Assembly: GCF_905475465.1 (NCBI RefSeq)
Contig: NC_062244.1
Span: forward strand, 7,266,501 to 7,330,500
Source of the DNA: Pieris napi
Taxonomy: Eukaryota; Arthropoda; Insecta; Lepidoptera; Pieridae
Direction: 5' to 3'
DNA length: 64,000 nucleotides
Both the position numbers and the translations under genes were made by a program. The stretch's first letter is position 1; every line of letters begins with the position of its first letter. Below, piece by piece: positions 10,899 through 25,800 of this stretch. The notes below the pieces were generated by a model. It was not told the origin of the DNA and did no database searches. It saw nothing but the letters and a program-made list of their open reading frames with translations.

Positions 10899-13800
10899 CT
10901 GCGCGGGGGGACCATGTTAGTATTCACATTTATAGACGAGTATCACAGTTTTTGCCAGGGGCCTACGTAAACATTTCAAACGTTTGCGTACCCCTGGGAA
11001 TGAAATCCAAATTTAAAAGAACGCGTTTGAGCCCACGGCTGCGAAAATTTAGTGTTAAGAAAATAGTGCTAGATAATTTAAATTTCAAATTCAGCCGTGG
11101 GCTCAAAAGCTTTAAATTTCCAATGACGAAAATTGTTGCGATAAAAAGCAAAACTGTCTCATTCTAGTGGAACTATTGTAGAACAACAAATAAAAGAACA
11201 CAAGTTAAAAGATCAGTTTTACTCCTTACATAAAATGCATAAAGTACCAATTCTATAAGCTTCTGTCATGATCCACTATAATGCAAATCAAATATTAGTA
11301 TTAGGATTATATTACTGAGTTGTAAGGTAATAATGCAAATATTGGTTTACTCCGCTTAATATGATTTAAAACTGAAATCATATACAGCAAGAAAAGAACT
11401 TGTTCGATTAAATTGCTCATTATTAAGGCAGTATTCAAATGAGGTATAATATGTTTAGACACAAGTAGGTAACTCGTATTCGTTGACCAACTAATTCTAA
11501 CCAATTACCGTAATATTTATTTAATCGAACAAATTGCTGTCCGTCCCATTATCAGAATAAACCATGCCTGAACTAAAGAACCTAATGACAAAACTACAAT
11601 GTCAAACTTACCCTTGACAAAACACAGACAACCAAGGCATTCAAACAATCAGTTAAAGAAAATATACAATGTGAAGAAACGAGACCTAGTTAAAATCCTT
11701 GAAGAGTGTAAAATACATGCGCAAGCGCACAAAGAATTGAAGGACATTTGACATAAAGCGTGACAATTAGATACATGCATACGTGAACCAAAAAAACAGA
11801 GCCAAAGCTACACCCTTAGCGTAAATACTGTGTCAGTAAAATATGAAGGCATTTCACCTATTTTATATAACCTCATTTGTTCATAGTTCCTTATTACTTT
11901 CTAGATTGGATGTGTTTTTAGTGATGACAGTTTCAATTTCATTTAAAATGTGTTTGTATTAATTTAAATTTATACTTCAATTTCAATATCGCAAAAAAAA
12001 ATAGTAAATTTACACTTTCATATTTTTTATAAATCAATATCTTAAAGTTTTTTTTTTAAATATAATAGGGGGGCAAACGAGCTTGCGGGACGACCAAAAA
12101 GGGCAGTCTACGCAGCCCATAGACACCCATTTTTAGTGGGTGGGTATAGGTGACCGGTAAATAAGTCAGCCGGTATCGTTAGATGCGCAGAAGTAATAGG
12201 CTTTTTTAGCACATGCGCCAAATTAGCCCACGCCAAATCTGGCTAAGCTATCACGTTAACAGTAAGCGAGTTGTTTATTAAAGGTAGAAATGCCTTCAGC
12301 CATTGTTAGTCCACCGCACCAAAACACACTAGCACAGTACCGTTACGCGAGGGCGTCAAAATAAGAACTCTAGGCAGGCGACAAGCACGTAAAGTGCGGT
12401 GCTCTCTGATTGGCCGAAGGTCGGAGTGGGCGTTTCGGGGTTGTCGGGGCGGGGCGTACCGGGGCGCGGACGGGCGTCCAGCGATGCCGCGGGCTGCAGG
12501 AACCACTCCGAGCGGGTTTGCATACGCGCACGCTGCCGCTCGTGGACCTAACAACACCCGTCACCCGTCACCGCCGGCTCAGGCTACGGAGCTGTACGCG
12601 ACTGCACTTTGTATGTACCATTGCGTGTCCGACCACGTGTCCACACACACACAATAAGCGTTTTGTGCAATTATATCGAATACAGATTTTGTAAAACAGA
12701 TTATTATAAAGTACCTTTTTATACCAACTACACTTGGCGATAGATGAAGTTTAATAACCAATTATTATGGCGATAAAGAAAAATTACATTGAAAAGTGAA
12801 ATTTTATATTCTTTTGGGATTTCACTGTCAGCCTACTGCTCCGTAGTTCATACTGTATACATAGATCGATTAAACTACATACATGAAGTAAAATATTTTA
12901 ATATTTATAACTAAGCTTATATTATTTAATCGATCGGTGTACATAGCGCCTGATACAATTAAAAGATATGTGTGTTGGCAGTAAGAACTGTCAACTTTTA
13001 ACAAATATGTTTAATCAGAAATATAAACCTTCACCATAATTACAGTTTCTCATAGTGTTATATTTCTGATAAACAAAATTGAAAACAAATCTCGCTTGGC
13101 AACTGTAAAATCAAATTCTGTCAAATACATCTAACCTAACTTAAACACATTCGAGTTCAAAAATCATTCATCAAACTACAATCGAAAAGGAACTATACCG
13201 TTAATTTGTTAGCTAAACACAGAAATGTTAGTCCTGTTAATCCTTTCCCACGGTTAGTAAACAAATCGACAGGAAAAAAATACAAAAAAAATCTTTAAGC
13301 GACTGAAATATTTGTCAACCCTGAACTAAAGTTGCTGAGCAATTCAACGAGTTGATTACAACTGAATAAATAGCAACAGGACCTAAATAATGCGGACAGT
13401 TATTGCCATGCGAAGAATAACAATCTTTTATAAAACTATACCATTTTATAAAAGATTGGTAGGGCAACACAGATTGAAACAGATCCATTGTGATATCTAC
13501 AGGGTATCTACAGTCAACGTCACCATTTAAAATAATATATCCCTCAGTGTGCGCTAGAATTTAAATATAGAGTTAATATATCCCACACTGAATTTATTAT
13601 ACATGTATACAATATACAGATTTCAATTCATCTATAGAAGCAGTTTTATTAAATTCATCTCGGATCTAGTATGTTTATAATACCATTATTTTAATTATAT
13701 AAAAAAATCTTTATAAAAGTATATGTAAATTAATTTCTATATCAACAATTTCAATTGAAGTTATTTCGTAAACACAAATGTGACTCGCACGTGCACGATT

Positions 13801-16800
13801 ACGTATACATTCGTATACGTTCAAAGTTAATTCGCTATTTCAATAATATTTATAAATCACGTTAAAATTCAATTAATATTTTTCTTTCTTAATATGTCTT
13901 TTGATCTTACCTGAGGTAAGTAGGAGAGACTTTTAGTGCTCTCAGCGTACTTGTTGATAACTCGAAGTTCTTCTAATGTCATGTGCGGGCTAGAGTTGCT
14001 ACACGATGACTGAGATGATGAACTGACTGACACCTGAAATTTGACAGTAAATTCTTTGAGTCGTTGGGGGCCTCATAGCCTAGCGGTCTTATTAAGTGGC
14101 AGCTAGGTGAGGGGTACCGGGTTCGATTCCCGGTTCGAGGGCAAGTTTTAATTTAATTTAAATTTGTTCTCGGCCTTTGGGAGGGTTGTGCTGTACCGGG
14201 CGAGTGCTTAAAACCGTACATGGAGGACAAAGTCGAATTTCTAAAGACAAGCACGCACGAATTATAAAAAAAATCCTATACTTGACGCTGGCTAATGCAC
14301 AAATCGTGCCAGAGCCATAAAAAAAATATCTTTGAGGTTCGTCTGCGAATCAATATAAGAACTGTCGAACTATTTAAAGAAACATGGAAAAGAGGTTGGA
14401 AGATAAAATCAAGACAAAGAAAAGCAGACGAATAGATAAGACAAATTGTATTCAAAACTAAAACAGCTTTACTGACATTACGGGCTATTTTCTGCGCAGC
14501 GTTCTGTCAGCTAACGTTATATGATCTTGACGCGGAAAGTAAAACAGACGGCCAAATATTGGAATGTACCATCTATCGATAAATACAGAAAACATTCAGC
14601 GTTTTTAGCTAACAAAATATAAATCATATACAGTTTAAAAAGTTACCTTAAACACGCTTTCCTCAAGTGATATCGATAGACGAGTGCAGGAGTCCAACAA
14701 ACTGTGTTCGGGAATTATTCCGAGTCCAAGAGTACCCGCTCCACCGGTACCCACTACGCCAATTAACGCAGGCATCGATTGGCATTCTTCGGACTTTGAT
14801 AAACCTGTAATCATTAGAATTGTGTCATGTATTTTAACGAGGCACCCGTTATATATGATATTTTATTATTACACTAGTTTTAACATGAAATAAGCTCGTA
14901 TACCGCTGGTACTAAATGTATTAAGGGTATATACATAATGCGCTGCCATGAGGGCGAGCTTGCGGTCATCAGTTAATGTATATTCTACAAGAAATTAGAA
15001 TCGTAGGTGAGTTCTGTGTTTATACTATAACAGGAATGTAATGAAATAAATATAATTTATTAGAAGTAAATAAATATAATTTATTAAAAGTCAATAAAAA
15101 AAACAACTCTTTTATGGCCACAATATACTACACCACAACTAGTTTTAGTTTTGTTGAATTAAAATCTGAAATAGTGAACACTTTGCAAGAGATATGAAAT
15201 GTGAAACAATGATTGAAATAGCTAAAATATGTTAATATATGAGCAACTACTGAGTACATCAAAATATGTAAGGTGAACTCGTATTATACAAATCTGTCAA
15301 GATATAATAAACAGAAAGAAAGCAGCGTCATTTCTGTAAGGTTTGAGGGTAAGATTCAGAAACGAATCTTAGCGTGAACAATGCCTCCCAGATGTCAAAA
15401 ACCATATTTTTTCCTAAAAATCCTAAATCTTATTTCTGACTCTTCGAAGAATATCTTTGTTAAATTCGTATTTACGCCATTTAAGTCCATACAATAAGCT
15501 ATTCTCGCTCGAACGGCTTCTTTATCGCATTTATTAAGGAGTATTTAACAATGCACATGAATCGAATTGATGTTTTTTTTTTTTTAAATATTATGGCAAC
15601 AGCTTCAACTTTATGCCAGTTTCAAGTAAAAAGGAATTGATGTTGTATGAATAGCGCTGTTACATATGTAGTAAGACTTGATGTACTTTTACATACTTTT
15701 ATTTTTAAGTTGCATATTAAAAGGTTCTTTTGTAAAATATACGTTATTGGTAACTTTGTTTTAAGCGCCATCTAGTAGAAGTTCGAGGACTTTACTTGTT
15801 GTAATAATAAAGGCATTTCGTGTTATATTGTTAGACATAAACATATTATTTTTACTATCGAAATTTGATAAAAATACTGCCTCTGAATACTGAATATTAG
15901 TAATAATGAATGTGATATGGATACTACCTACAGTGTTGCCCTCAACCTTAACCCTTTGTTAAGACAATACTTGAAGACTCACCGAAATACTTTATACAAT
16001 TTTTACATAGAGCACGTTATGAATTTAACATGTATCATTCACTCGACCTGTGGAAAATATTCTATTCAGTGCAAATATGACACTATCCCAAACTAAATGG
16101 CAGGATTGTATCGAATACATTAATATAAAGATGGAATATGTATCATTTCGATAAAATTCATTTTTAATTAGTTGTGGTCAATGGGAATGCTGTATGCATT
16201 TGAGTTATGGAAGTATTTGTTAAGGATTTAACTTACCTATATTGTACCAATATAAAATAAAAATAAAAATCGTTATTTACCTTCCAAGTTGTATTTGTTG
16301 CCCCAACGATCGCATTCGCATTGCAGCCATGTTTTTTCCGCCTCTAGTGATAATTGCCCTAAAATTTTATTTTAAATATTCATAACATAATCGATTGATT
16401 GGTCACGATTAATATAAACACCATCAGGAAAACCTTTTATACTCTTTAAGCAATGGATAGCTCAAAGTAATACTCAAAGGAAACATTATTTTTACAATGA
16501 AACAAAACTACAATGTGTTTTAATATTGTGTCTACCCACAGACAATATACATACAATAAAAGTTAAACCTAATAATAATAACCTGTACTTTAAGGCATCA
16601 ATTGCTACGGATGGTGTAAATGTCAAACTTAATAATTCATCTTATTTCTACATACGTTGGTCCAATCACAACCAAACCATGACGAACGCAAAATCAAACT
16701 AAACTTTCATCCTTCGTTGAATTTTCAGAGAAACTATGAGAGTTACATTTCATTTTATTTAATTTTTTTACCGGCTTTGCTTCTTAGCTGGGTTTTGTAT

Positions 16801-19800
16801 TGTTTTGTATTATTTTCTAACAACTGTCTCAATCTATATATATAAAAATGAAACCCGTTTTCCGTTGTCACGACATAACATGAAAACGGTTTGACCGATT
16901 TGTCTGATTTTTTTACATAATATTCCTTGAAGTACGAGGATGGTTCTTACGGAGAGAAAAATTTAAAAAAATGAGTGAAAAAGTCTAAAAACAACTTTTC
17001 TATATTCCCATACAAAATATTCGTAATAATACTTAAGTCAATTTGAACTTTAATACCATAGCATAGAGTTCAAATGTTAGTGGAGGGGAAGGTAAATTTT
17101 TATTTTTGACATAATGTATTTGTTGTCTTATCAACATACTTTTTTCATCTTACTAGCTAGACCGGTGTCCCGAATAGCAGAATAAGTATTTTAAAAAAAA
17201 TTAAGAATAGACTGTTAGGCGGTACGATGTTCGCCAGGCCAGCTAGTATTGTATAAATAAGGGAAGCGAGCCAACCCCAACACAAGTGTCTCTGACTACT
17301 TACGGGGGCTGTCTCAACTCAACATGTATTTAATGTAAAACTTGAGACACAATAAACATTTTTTTTTTCGTTTAAATTCTCACCACACTAGTCAATCGTC
17401 AAATTATATTTATTTATTCTAAACAAGTCTAATTAGCATTGGCACTCCTTCTTGCCATAGTGTAACCCTATTAGACAGAAATAGACTCAAAAGAAGAGTA
17501 ATTAATTTTTTGTCAAGACAATTTTCAAATGACCTTAATTAAATTCAAAATAAACAAAGATCAATTCGAGTATCGAATGAATCTTGTTTTTAACCATTGT
17601 TTCAACAAATTAAGTAGTGGAACCAATGACAGACAATTCTGAGGTGAACAAACCATTAATAGGAAGTCGATGTTTTGCACGTAAATATCAACTAAGCCGT
17701 GAGAATTTTTCGCAATGTTTTATGAAACCAGTTTACTGTAATGTTAACTGCCTTTTGATGTTGCAATTGTGTGAATTAAGATTATATTTAGATTATCATT
17801 ATTCATAATCTTTCGCAAAGGTTAGGAAATCATTTGCTGTTCTTAACAATCTTCATCTATATATATAAAAATGAAACCCGTTTTTCGTTGTCACGACATA
17901 ACATGAAAACGGCTTGACCGATTTGTCTGATTTTTTTTATAATATCCCTTGAAGTATGAGGATGGTTCTTACGGAGAGAAAAATTAAAAAAAATTGAGTG
18001 AAAAAGTCTAAAAACAACACTTTTCTATATTCCCATACAAAATATTCGTAATAATACTTAAAAGTCAATTTGAACTTTAATACCATATCATAAAGTTCAA
18101 ATGTTAGTGGAGGGGTTCCGGGAAGGTAAATTTTTATTTTTTGAAAATATAATGTATTTGTTTTCTTATCAACTTTCTTTTTTTTATCTTACTAGCTAGA
18201 CCGGTGTCCCGAATAACAGAATAAGTATTTAAAAAAAATAAAGAATCGACTGTTAGGCGGTACGATGTTCGCCAGGCCAGCTAGTTATTTATAAAAATAA
18301 CAAAGCGCTACGAAAGAATTGTTAAATACTGCTTTGGGTATTACTGTTGATGATTTACATTTATATCTTTAAAAATATAAAGCAGTATTAAACTTGTTGA
18401 GTATTCCGACTTGTATTGTATAATATATTTGGTTTTTTTTTGCATGTTGTTCCCACGAGAATGTAAGTGCATGCTCCTATTTCACCAAGCCTCCTGCTGA
18501 TAGAGGACAAATCTTTGTTTTTAATTTATGTTATTATTAATAATTACTTAAGATGTCATGTGGAACATGGTGTAATGGTTGCAGTTCCTTACAAAGGTTG
18601 TGTAAAACAAAAAACTTAGCGATTAAAGGTGGCGGAGAGTTTATTGCCAGTTCTTCTCTTCCGTTCTACGCCCTTGATTTGAGCACTGGCAGTAAATGTA
18701 AAATAAGAAGCCTTTAAGTATATTTATTTTTTGTCGTTAAGTCGTATACGTAGTTTTGTCGTTCGTTTTCGTCAATGTACACATTGTGTTACCTACATGA
18801 ATAAATTATTTTTACTTTGAATTTAAACTTCCATAGCCTTCCTCGATAAATGGACTACCAAACCTACGATGATTGTCATGTTGTACCAGCAGTTCCCGTC
18901 ATTAGCGCGTTCGGTTGAACCTTTTGGTAAAACAAAAATCCTCTTAACCTATCACATTAGTATAGATTTTAGTATAATCTCTTACTTGCATAAGCCTCCT
19001 GATCTCGGTGATGTCTGGGTGGGGGCGGGTCGCGAAACGAGCAAATCCATTCATCTTTAACGCGCAGAACTCTCCCAGTAACCCGGGCATAGTATTCATA
19101 GTTATCTCGTCCGAAAAGATCGCCGGCGCTAAATTGTTCGATCAGTTGTCGCATTATTCGTGTCGCCACCTACGGTATAAACATATATGTTTGATACTGG
19201 ACAGGCTAATCAGATACATTTCAGTGCGATCAATTACAAATCCTGTAGTGCACATCCAATACGTTTTTAACATAGGGGAATCTCCCCTTCATCAAAAACA
19301 ATAATGTACGTTTGAAGTAAGGAGAGCATACTGTCATTCGCAATTGGTCGCACTATATACAAATCACATTTTTCTATATAGCAGCACTGAAAGAAAAATC
19401 TACGACTGGTGACATTCTACGATAACGGGCACAGATTAGAGAACTGACTAAAATTCATATATACCAATATTTCTCAGAGGACAAAGAAAATTTGTGACTA
19501 TGAGACAATTGTATAAAGACTAAATATGGGTTTTAAGCGTTAAACTGGTTTATTTTTAAAGCTACTTTATTTACAAGTTTATACCGAAAAAAAAGTGCGT
19601 ACAATTATAGCCATATATATTCTACACATAGCAGCAAGCATTTCAGCTATCATTTTTATGACTTAACATAGAAATTATATACACAATAAAAGCAAATAGA
19701 CACTGAGTCATAATTGAAAGCAGGATGTGAGCAAGAATTTGTGAATTAAGTCCTTATCTTGTATGAAGTTGAAATTCGACACGTGTTTGGTCCTCACGTC

Positions 19801-22800
19801 TATGACAATGGGATATTTGACACTGAATCAACATGGCAAATTGCGTAAAAGACCATTAGCGCGAACAATACGATCGAATAATAAACGTAATAGGGTAAAA
19901 ATATTATGAGAAATTTGAACAGCGGTAGGACACAGGCGCAAATATCGTTCGAATATTATTCCTGTAGTAAACTAAATGTATGGAAGATATATACGTTCGT
20001 TTACTCAGAACCTAATAATAACTAATAGATTTGTTCTAACGTCTTTTTAATATCAAGTCCTATATGCTATATTATTGACCGCTTTGTTCGCTAATATATA
20101 ACTATACAAATGTTTATTTCACCTATAAATATTTTTGAGAACTGGCATCTAATGTTTTTGATATCTAGCATCTATGTACGATTTTTAGCCTTATTAATAC
20201 TTTTTAACAGGTAAGTGGTCTTGTGCAATCAAACTAGAAGACATTTAAAAGCAAGGCTACAATAAAAAAACGTGGTATGAGCAAAAAATAACTAAATTTG
20301 AATACTAGTCCCGGTTAGCAAAAAAACATGGCGATTAAAAAGAGTGGCGGAGAGTTTATTGCCAGTTCTTCTCTTCCGTTCTACGCCCTTGATTTGAGAA
20401 CTGGCACTAAATGTAAAATTAGAAGCATTTATATGTATTTCTTTACAGACAAGTCATAAGTGTACAAAGTGTTACCAATATGATTAAATGATTTTTGAAT
20501 TTTTTAGCGCCAGTTTTAGTAAATAGTTTATTGAAATCTACTACGGTAATAAAGTACTTACACACACTTCAGCCTTTGGTTGCATGTATAAACAATTGAG
20601 TGTTGTTAAAGCTATTTACACCAAGCACTTAATAATAATTACACCAGAAACGTTATATTGAAATAAGTATTATAAAGTACATATGTGTATTCAATGTAAT
20701 CATTAAATAAGATTTGTATTACGTACTTACTTTTGTTTAGACGGGATTTTACTAACTTAGGTTTGCTCGGTTTATATATCCAACGAGTTGTAATTGCTAG
20801 CAGTAGAACATTCTAATGCATACTTTTTATTGTCTATACAATAATCTACGACTCTTGTTGATTATAGAAATGGAGCGCTAATAACTTTAGTAATAAAGAT
20901 GAACTTATTTCGCTTAGAATGTTTGGTTTTAAAATTTATTAGTATGTCACAATTTTTTTTTACAATATGGTCGCTTCCGTAATTTAGACCTATCCTGTAT
21001 AATCCAAAGGACCTGAGTTCGTTCCAGGGAAAACAATTGACCGTTATTTGGTTCAGTAGGCAAAGAAAGATGACCTTATAAGAATAGGTGCATAAAATAT
21101 GTTCTATGATTGATTATCAAACAGACAAAATCAAGAAAGCATGTACCATTGTTCAAACACAAGCTTTATATTCCTTTTTTTTTTATATACGTTGTCTCGG
21201 ATTCAAACTATCGGAACGGTAGTTTTACTGTGCATTGTTGGCCGATAAGACTGATCTTGATAAGCGATTACTAAACGACCTTACTCACGTTTTACTATGA
21301 AATAACGTTGTTAGATTAAAGTTTCGTTCAAATATTTCATCATTAAATCATCTTTAATTTTCCACAGCACGTAATCAAATATGTGGCTTTCGGCGTTAAC
21401 AGAGGTAACAATATTTTGAAAATGCAACTGTCAAAAATAGTGTAATTAAAAAACACTTTGCGAAATAGTTTTGTACCCAACATAAACCTTTAAACTCCAG
21501 TCACAATTCAGTATTAATGTTGGAAAATGATTAATCTAACTTTTAATTCTACAAATTATTTCTTTTATTTTTTTTTAAAAGACAATTCACACCAATTATC
21601 CTAGTCCCATGCTACGCTGATGTAGCTTGTGTTATGGGTACTAGGCAACGGATATACATACATATTATAGATAGATAGACATATAAATACATATTTAAAC
21701 ACCCAAGGCCTAAGCTCCACACCAAATGCTCATCACATCGATGTTCGTCTCAGCCGGGGATCGAACCCGGGACCCATGGGTCTATGTTTCAAAAATAGTT
21801 TATTAAACATACCTCATTATTTTCCAAAGGCAATTTTTTTCTTTACCAATAAACAACTAGATACTAGAATAATTTATTAGTGCGGATATTGTAGTTAGTA
21901 TAGAACTATAGTTATATTGAAATACTTTAATAAATAAATAAAATATATACGTGCTTCACTACACGCCCCTCATATTAGACATTAGAATTACATTCCCCTA
22001 CACAAAGCATTTAATTGAACAATGATGCTGACCTTGAACCGTTGCACATCCTCCATTGTCGCAGTCTTGCCATCTGACACGCAAGAATGGAAGAAAGATG
22101 GCGCCACGGATACACCGAGAGCCTCTGACGTCATTCCCGTACCTGAAAATAATTTGACAGTTAAAAATAATTTTAAATAACAATTCTTTATTGGTATTTT
22201 TTTTCTTTACACGCAGTGTCTTCTGTGCCTGACACATGTCAACAATGTTTGTGTCTATGATATGACGGTTTCCTCACGATGTATTCCTTTATCGTACGTG
22301 CAAGGAATTAACTGTTTGAAAGACAACGGGTTTATTATAAATACTCAATAATTACACCACTGTTTGTTTTTGCTTTATTTGCAAATATAAATCATATATT
22401 CGCCATCGGTTAAAATATTAAACATATACATTCTCAACAATTGTTCGTTAGAATTAGGCAACCATAAATACGCCATAAACTATAGAACGGAAGTACCCAC
22501 ACAACGGGAACCACCATAATAACGATTTACACTCAATTGAACATGCATAGATAAAAACGTTAATTTATTAACAGCGGAACATAGTGAACGTAACGTACGG
22601 ATGAATATTTGTGGCAAGGTTGGTACGTTATATATTTTAGAAAATCATAAAAGCTAGCTATTAAGCAATTATTTAGAGATTGTATGTAAAAAAATTAAGT
22701 CTATGATTTGATCTTAGTAAATAATATTCCACAGACAATCCTCAAACCTCATATAATCTATCAACAGTACAGTACTATATTATTTATGGCAACCATTGTT

Positions 22801-25800
22801 TAAAGAACTTTATTTCTCATTACAAAAATTATTTTTTATTTACATGAGAAATTTAATATTAAGTATATACGAACGAGATACACGTCGCCATCAGCTAGCC
22901 CAATTCTAGTCTAATGGGCCCATTCTGATGTGTGTCTTTAATGCCCTTTTGAACAGATCAATCATGTTACGAAGCTTAGACGGCAACCGATTAAACAATT
23001 GCACACCCTCATACCTAATAGATCTCTTTAAATAATTTGTGCGCGGCTTTGGCAAGATAAGCAAACTCGCTCGACGAGTATTGCGTGTAGTGGTGTATTT
23101 GATTTTATTAAATGATAAGTTACTATGTAGAGAGTTATTTAAAAATTTTTTAATAAGGATACAGGTGCTATAAACATATAGTTGTTTAATCGTCCTAATT
23201 TTAGTTTCTTGGTAGATTTTATTAGTAGGTGTTAAAAAATTGTATCTGAATAGTGCTTTTATTAATTTATTTTGTAGTGTTTGTATTGTAGAAATTTTGT
23301 TTTTGCATGCTGTACCCCATATTTCAATTAGGTATATGAAATGTGGCTTGACTAAACAATTATAGATCAAATGACGTACAGATTGCGGAATGCATTTAGA
23401 TATTGACCAAAATCTGCCTATAAGTGATTTTAGTTTGGTAATTATGTGTGATATATGAAAGTTCCATTTTAAATTTGTATCCATTCTAAGACCCAGATAT
23501 TTCTCCCATTTTTTGTTATTGATTTCAACGTCTTGAACTTTAAGCGGTTGAAAGATAGGAATGAGTTTATTTGTTGCCTTGAATATTACATAAGATGTTT
23601 TTGAAATATTAATTGTTAGAAGATTTTGTTGAAACCAAGAAGATAGAACATTTAGGTCTGATTGAGCTTGAGCAACCATAGTCTGGATATTTGAACCAAA
23701 GTAAAATAAGCAGGTGTCATCAGCGTAGAGAGTGATTCGGCCGTGTAAACCGAGTTCGTGAATGTTGTTAATATATATTAAAAATAACAATGGACCTAAT
23801 ATAGATCCTTGTGGGACGCCGCATGTTATTGGTATTTCTGAACTTTGAGCATTACCTATTTTTACTATCTGGGTTCTGTTTGATAGATATGATTTGAATA
23901 ATTTTAGTGCACGATCTTTTATTCCTATGCATTCTAATTTTTTAAGCAATAAGTTGTGGCTTACGGTGTCAAACGCTTTTTTCAGATCAATAAAGACACC
24001 CAGCACCATTTTCTTAGAGTCAATATTTTGTTTTATGTCGCTAACGAGATCGGCTGTGGCTGATAAAGTGCTGCTTTTTGATCTAAAACCATATTGGCGT
24101 TTAAAAATGAAATTGTTAGTTTGCAAGTAAGTGTCATGTCGTGAGTAAATAATCTTTTCTAATATTTTTGATATTGTAGGTAGAATAGATATTGGTCTGT
24201 AATTGGCGGGTTCGGTTTTGGGGCCAGATTTATGGATAGGAGCAACTCTGGCCTTTTTAAGAGAATCCGGAAATTCACCATTATGCAGCAGCTTATTAAA
24301 GCAGATCGAGAGATATTCAGAAATATGATCAACTACGCATTTTATTGTTTTAGTATTGATCCCATCTATTCCACTACTACAATTCGTGTTTAGTGTTTTT
24401 ATTATATTAGTGATTTCAAGTGTTGTGCATGGATTAAAGTTAGATAGTTCAGAGTTAAGACTTTGAGGAAGTGCTAGTGTAAAATTAATGTGAAATTGTG
24501 TTGGTATTTCATTGGCTAGTTTTAGCCCTATGGTAGAAAAGTATGTATTAAAAGCAGCACAAATATCGGTTGTTTGAGTTAACTCTTTAGTGTCTATAAT
24601 AAGTTTGGAAGGTGTGCAATCTTTATTTAGCTTGTTACTAGCCAATTTATTTATTAGACTCCACATTTTTTTAGGGTTTTTAGCGTGTTTAATAAATTCG
24701 TTGGAGAAGTAATTATCTTTAGTTTCCCTTATTTTCCTTTTGACCGTATCTCTTGTAGTAGTATATTGTGCTTGAACAACTATATTTGTAGGATCTTTTT
24801 TCAGTTCAGCCCATAATTGGTTTCTAAAGTGAATTGCACTAATGACTTCTCCACTTATCCAATCTTTCTGAGGTGGATTAAGTATCTTTTTCTTTACTTG
24901 TTTGCATTTCCTTACACAGTCCTTAATCGTATCTTCTAGTAAAGAATAATCAAGTGTTGCTACATCTAAATTGTAGGTCGTGAATAGTTTGTTAAATTTA
25001 GCATAGTCAATGGCTTCATATTCAGAGTATATTAACTGCGGGGCTTTGGATTTTTTTAACTCGATATAAAGTTGCCTATGGTCGGACATTCCTGTCTCAA
25101 TAAATGCCATATGAAAACGGTCACTTCTTAAATTTGAGCACACGTGGTCGATTATTGATTTACGTGTTTTCGAGTCACGTGTACAATATTTTTTCCTAAT
25201 TTTATTTATGATGTTATATCCAGCCTCGTCCATTACATCCATATACTGCTTAGTTTGTTTTTCATTCTTTTTCACTAGATCTATATTAAAATCCCCAAAG
25301 ACTACAGCCCTCTTTCTTTCTCTTAGTTGCAAGCGAAGTTCTTCCAAAAACTTTGAGAAGTTTGTATCTCCAGGATTATACACAAGTCCAATTTCGGTGG
25401 CATATCTGTCTAATTTGACCCATAGGTAGTTGTTGCCATTTTTATATGTTGACTCCGACAAACTATGTCTAATACTGTTATGGACATAAGTTGAGACTCC
25501 ACCACCTCTAAAATCCGATCTATAATTGAAATAATGAGTATAGTTTGGTAGACTCATCTCTTGGGCCTGAGTTTCATTAGTGATCCATGTTTCTGTAATG
25601 AGTACGATATGAACAGTTTTAGAAATTGTTTTTAAAATGCATTTGAGTTCATTAAATTTGCCTTTTGCTCGGATACTCCTAGCATTAAGGTATAAAAACG
25701 ATAAGCGTGACTTGTGTGGTTGTAGCTGATTATGGTTTTGCAAAACTTCATAGGTATTTGTATCTGTGTTGAGGCGTTTGGTTGTATTTGTTACTTCGAG

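Noticed and set aside
10754..11167. Plus-strand ORF of 137 codons, Arg-rich
   Set aside because: It is antisense to the GC-rich RhoGAP exon A and reads through hairpins; the composition reflects GC content, not protein-like sequence.
12394..12694. Overlapping plus-strand ORFs of 87 and 94 codons
   Set aside because: They are shadows of the CpG-rich minus-strand exon B candidate and have no recognisable domain.
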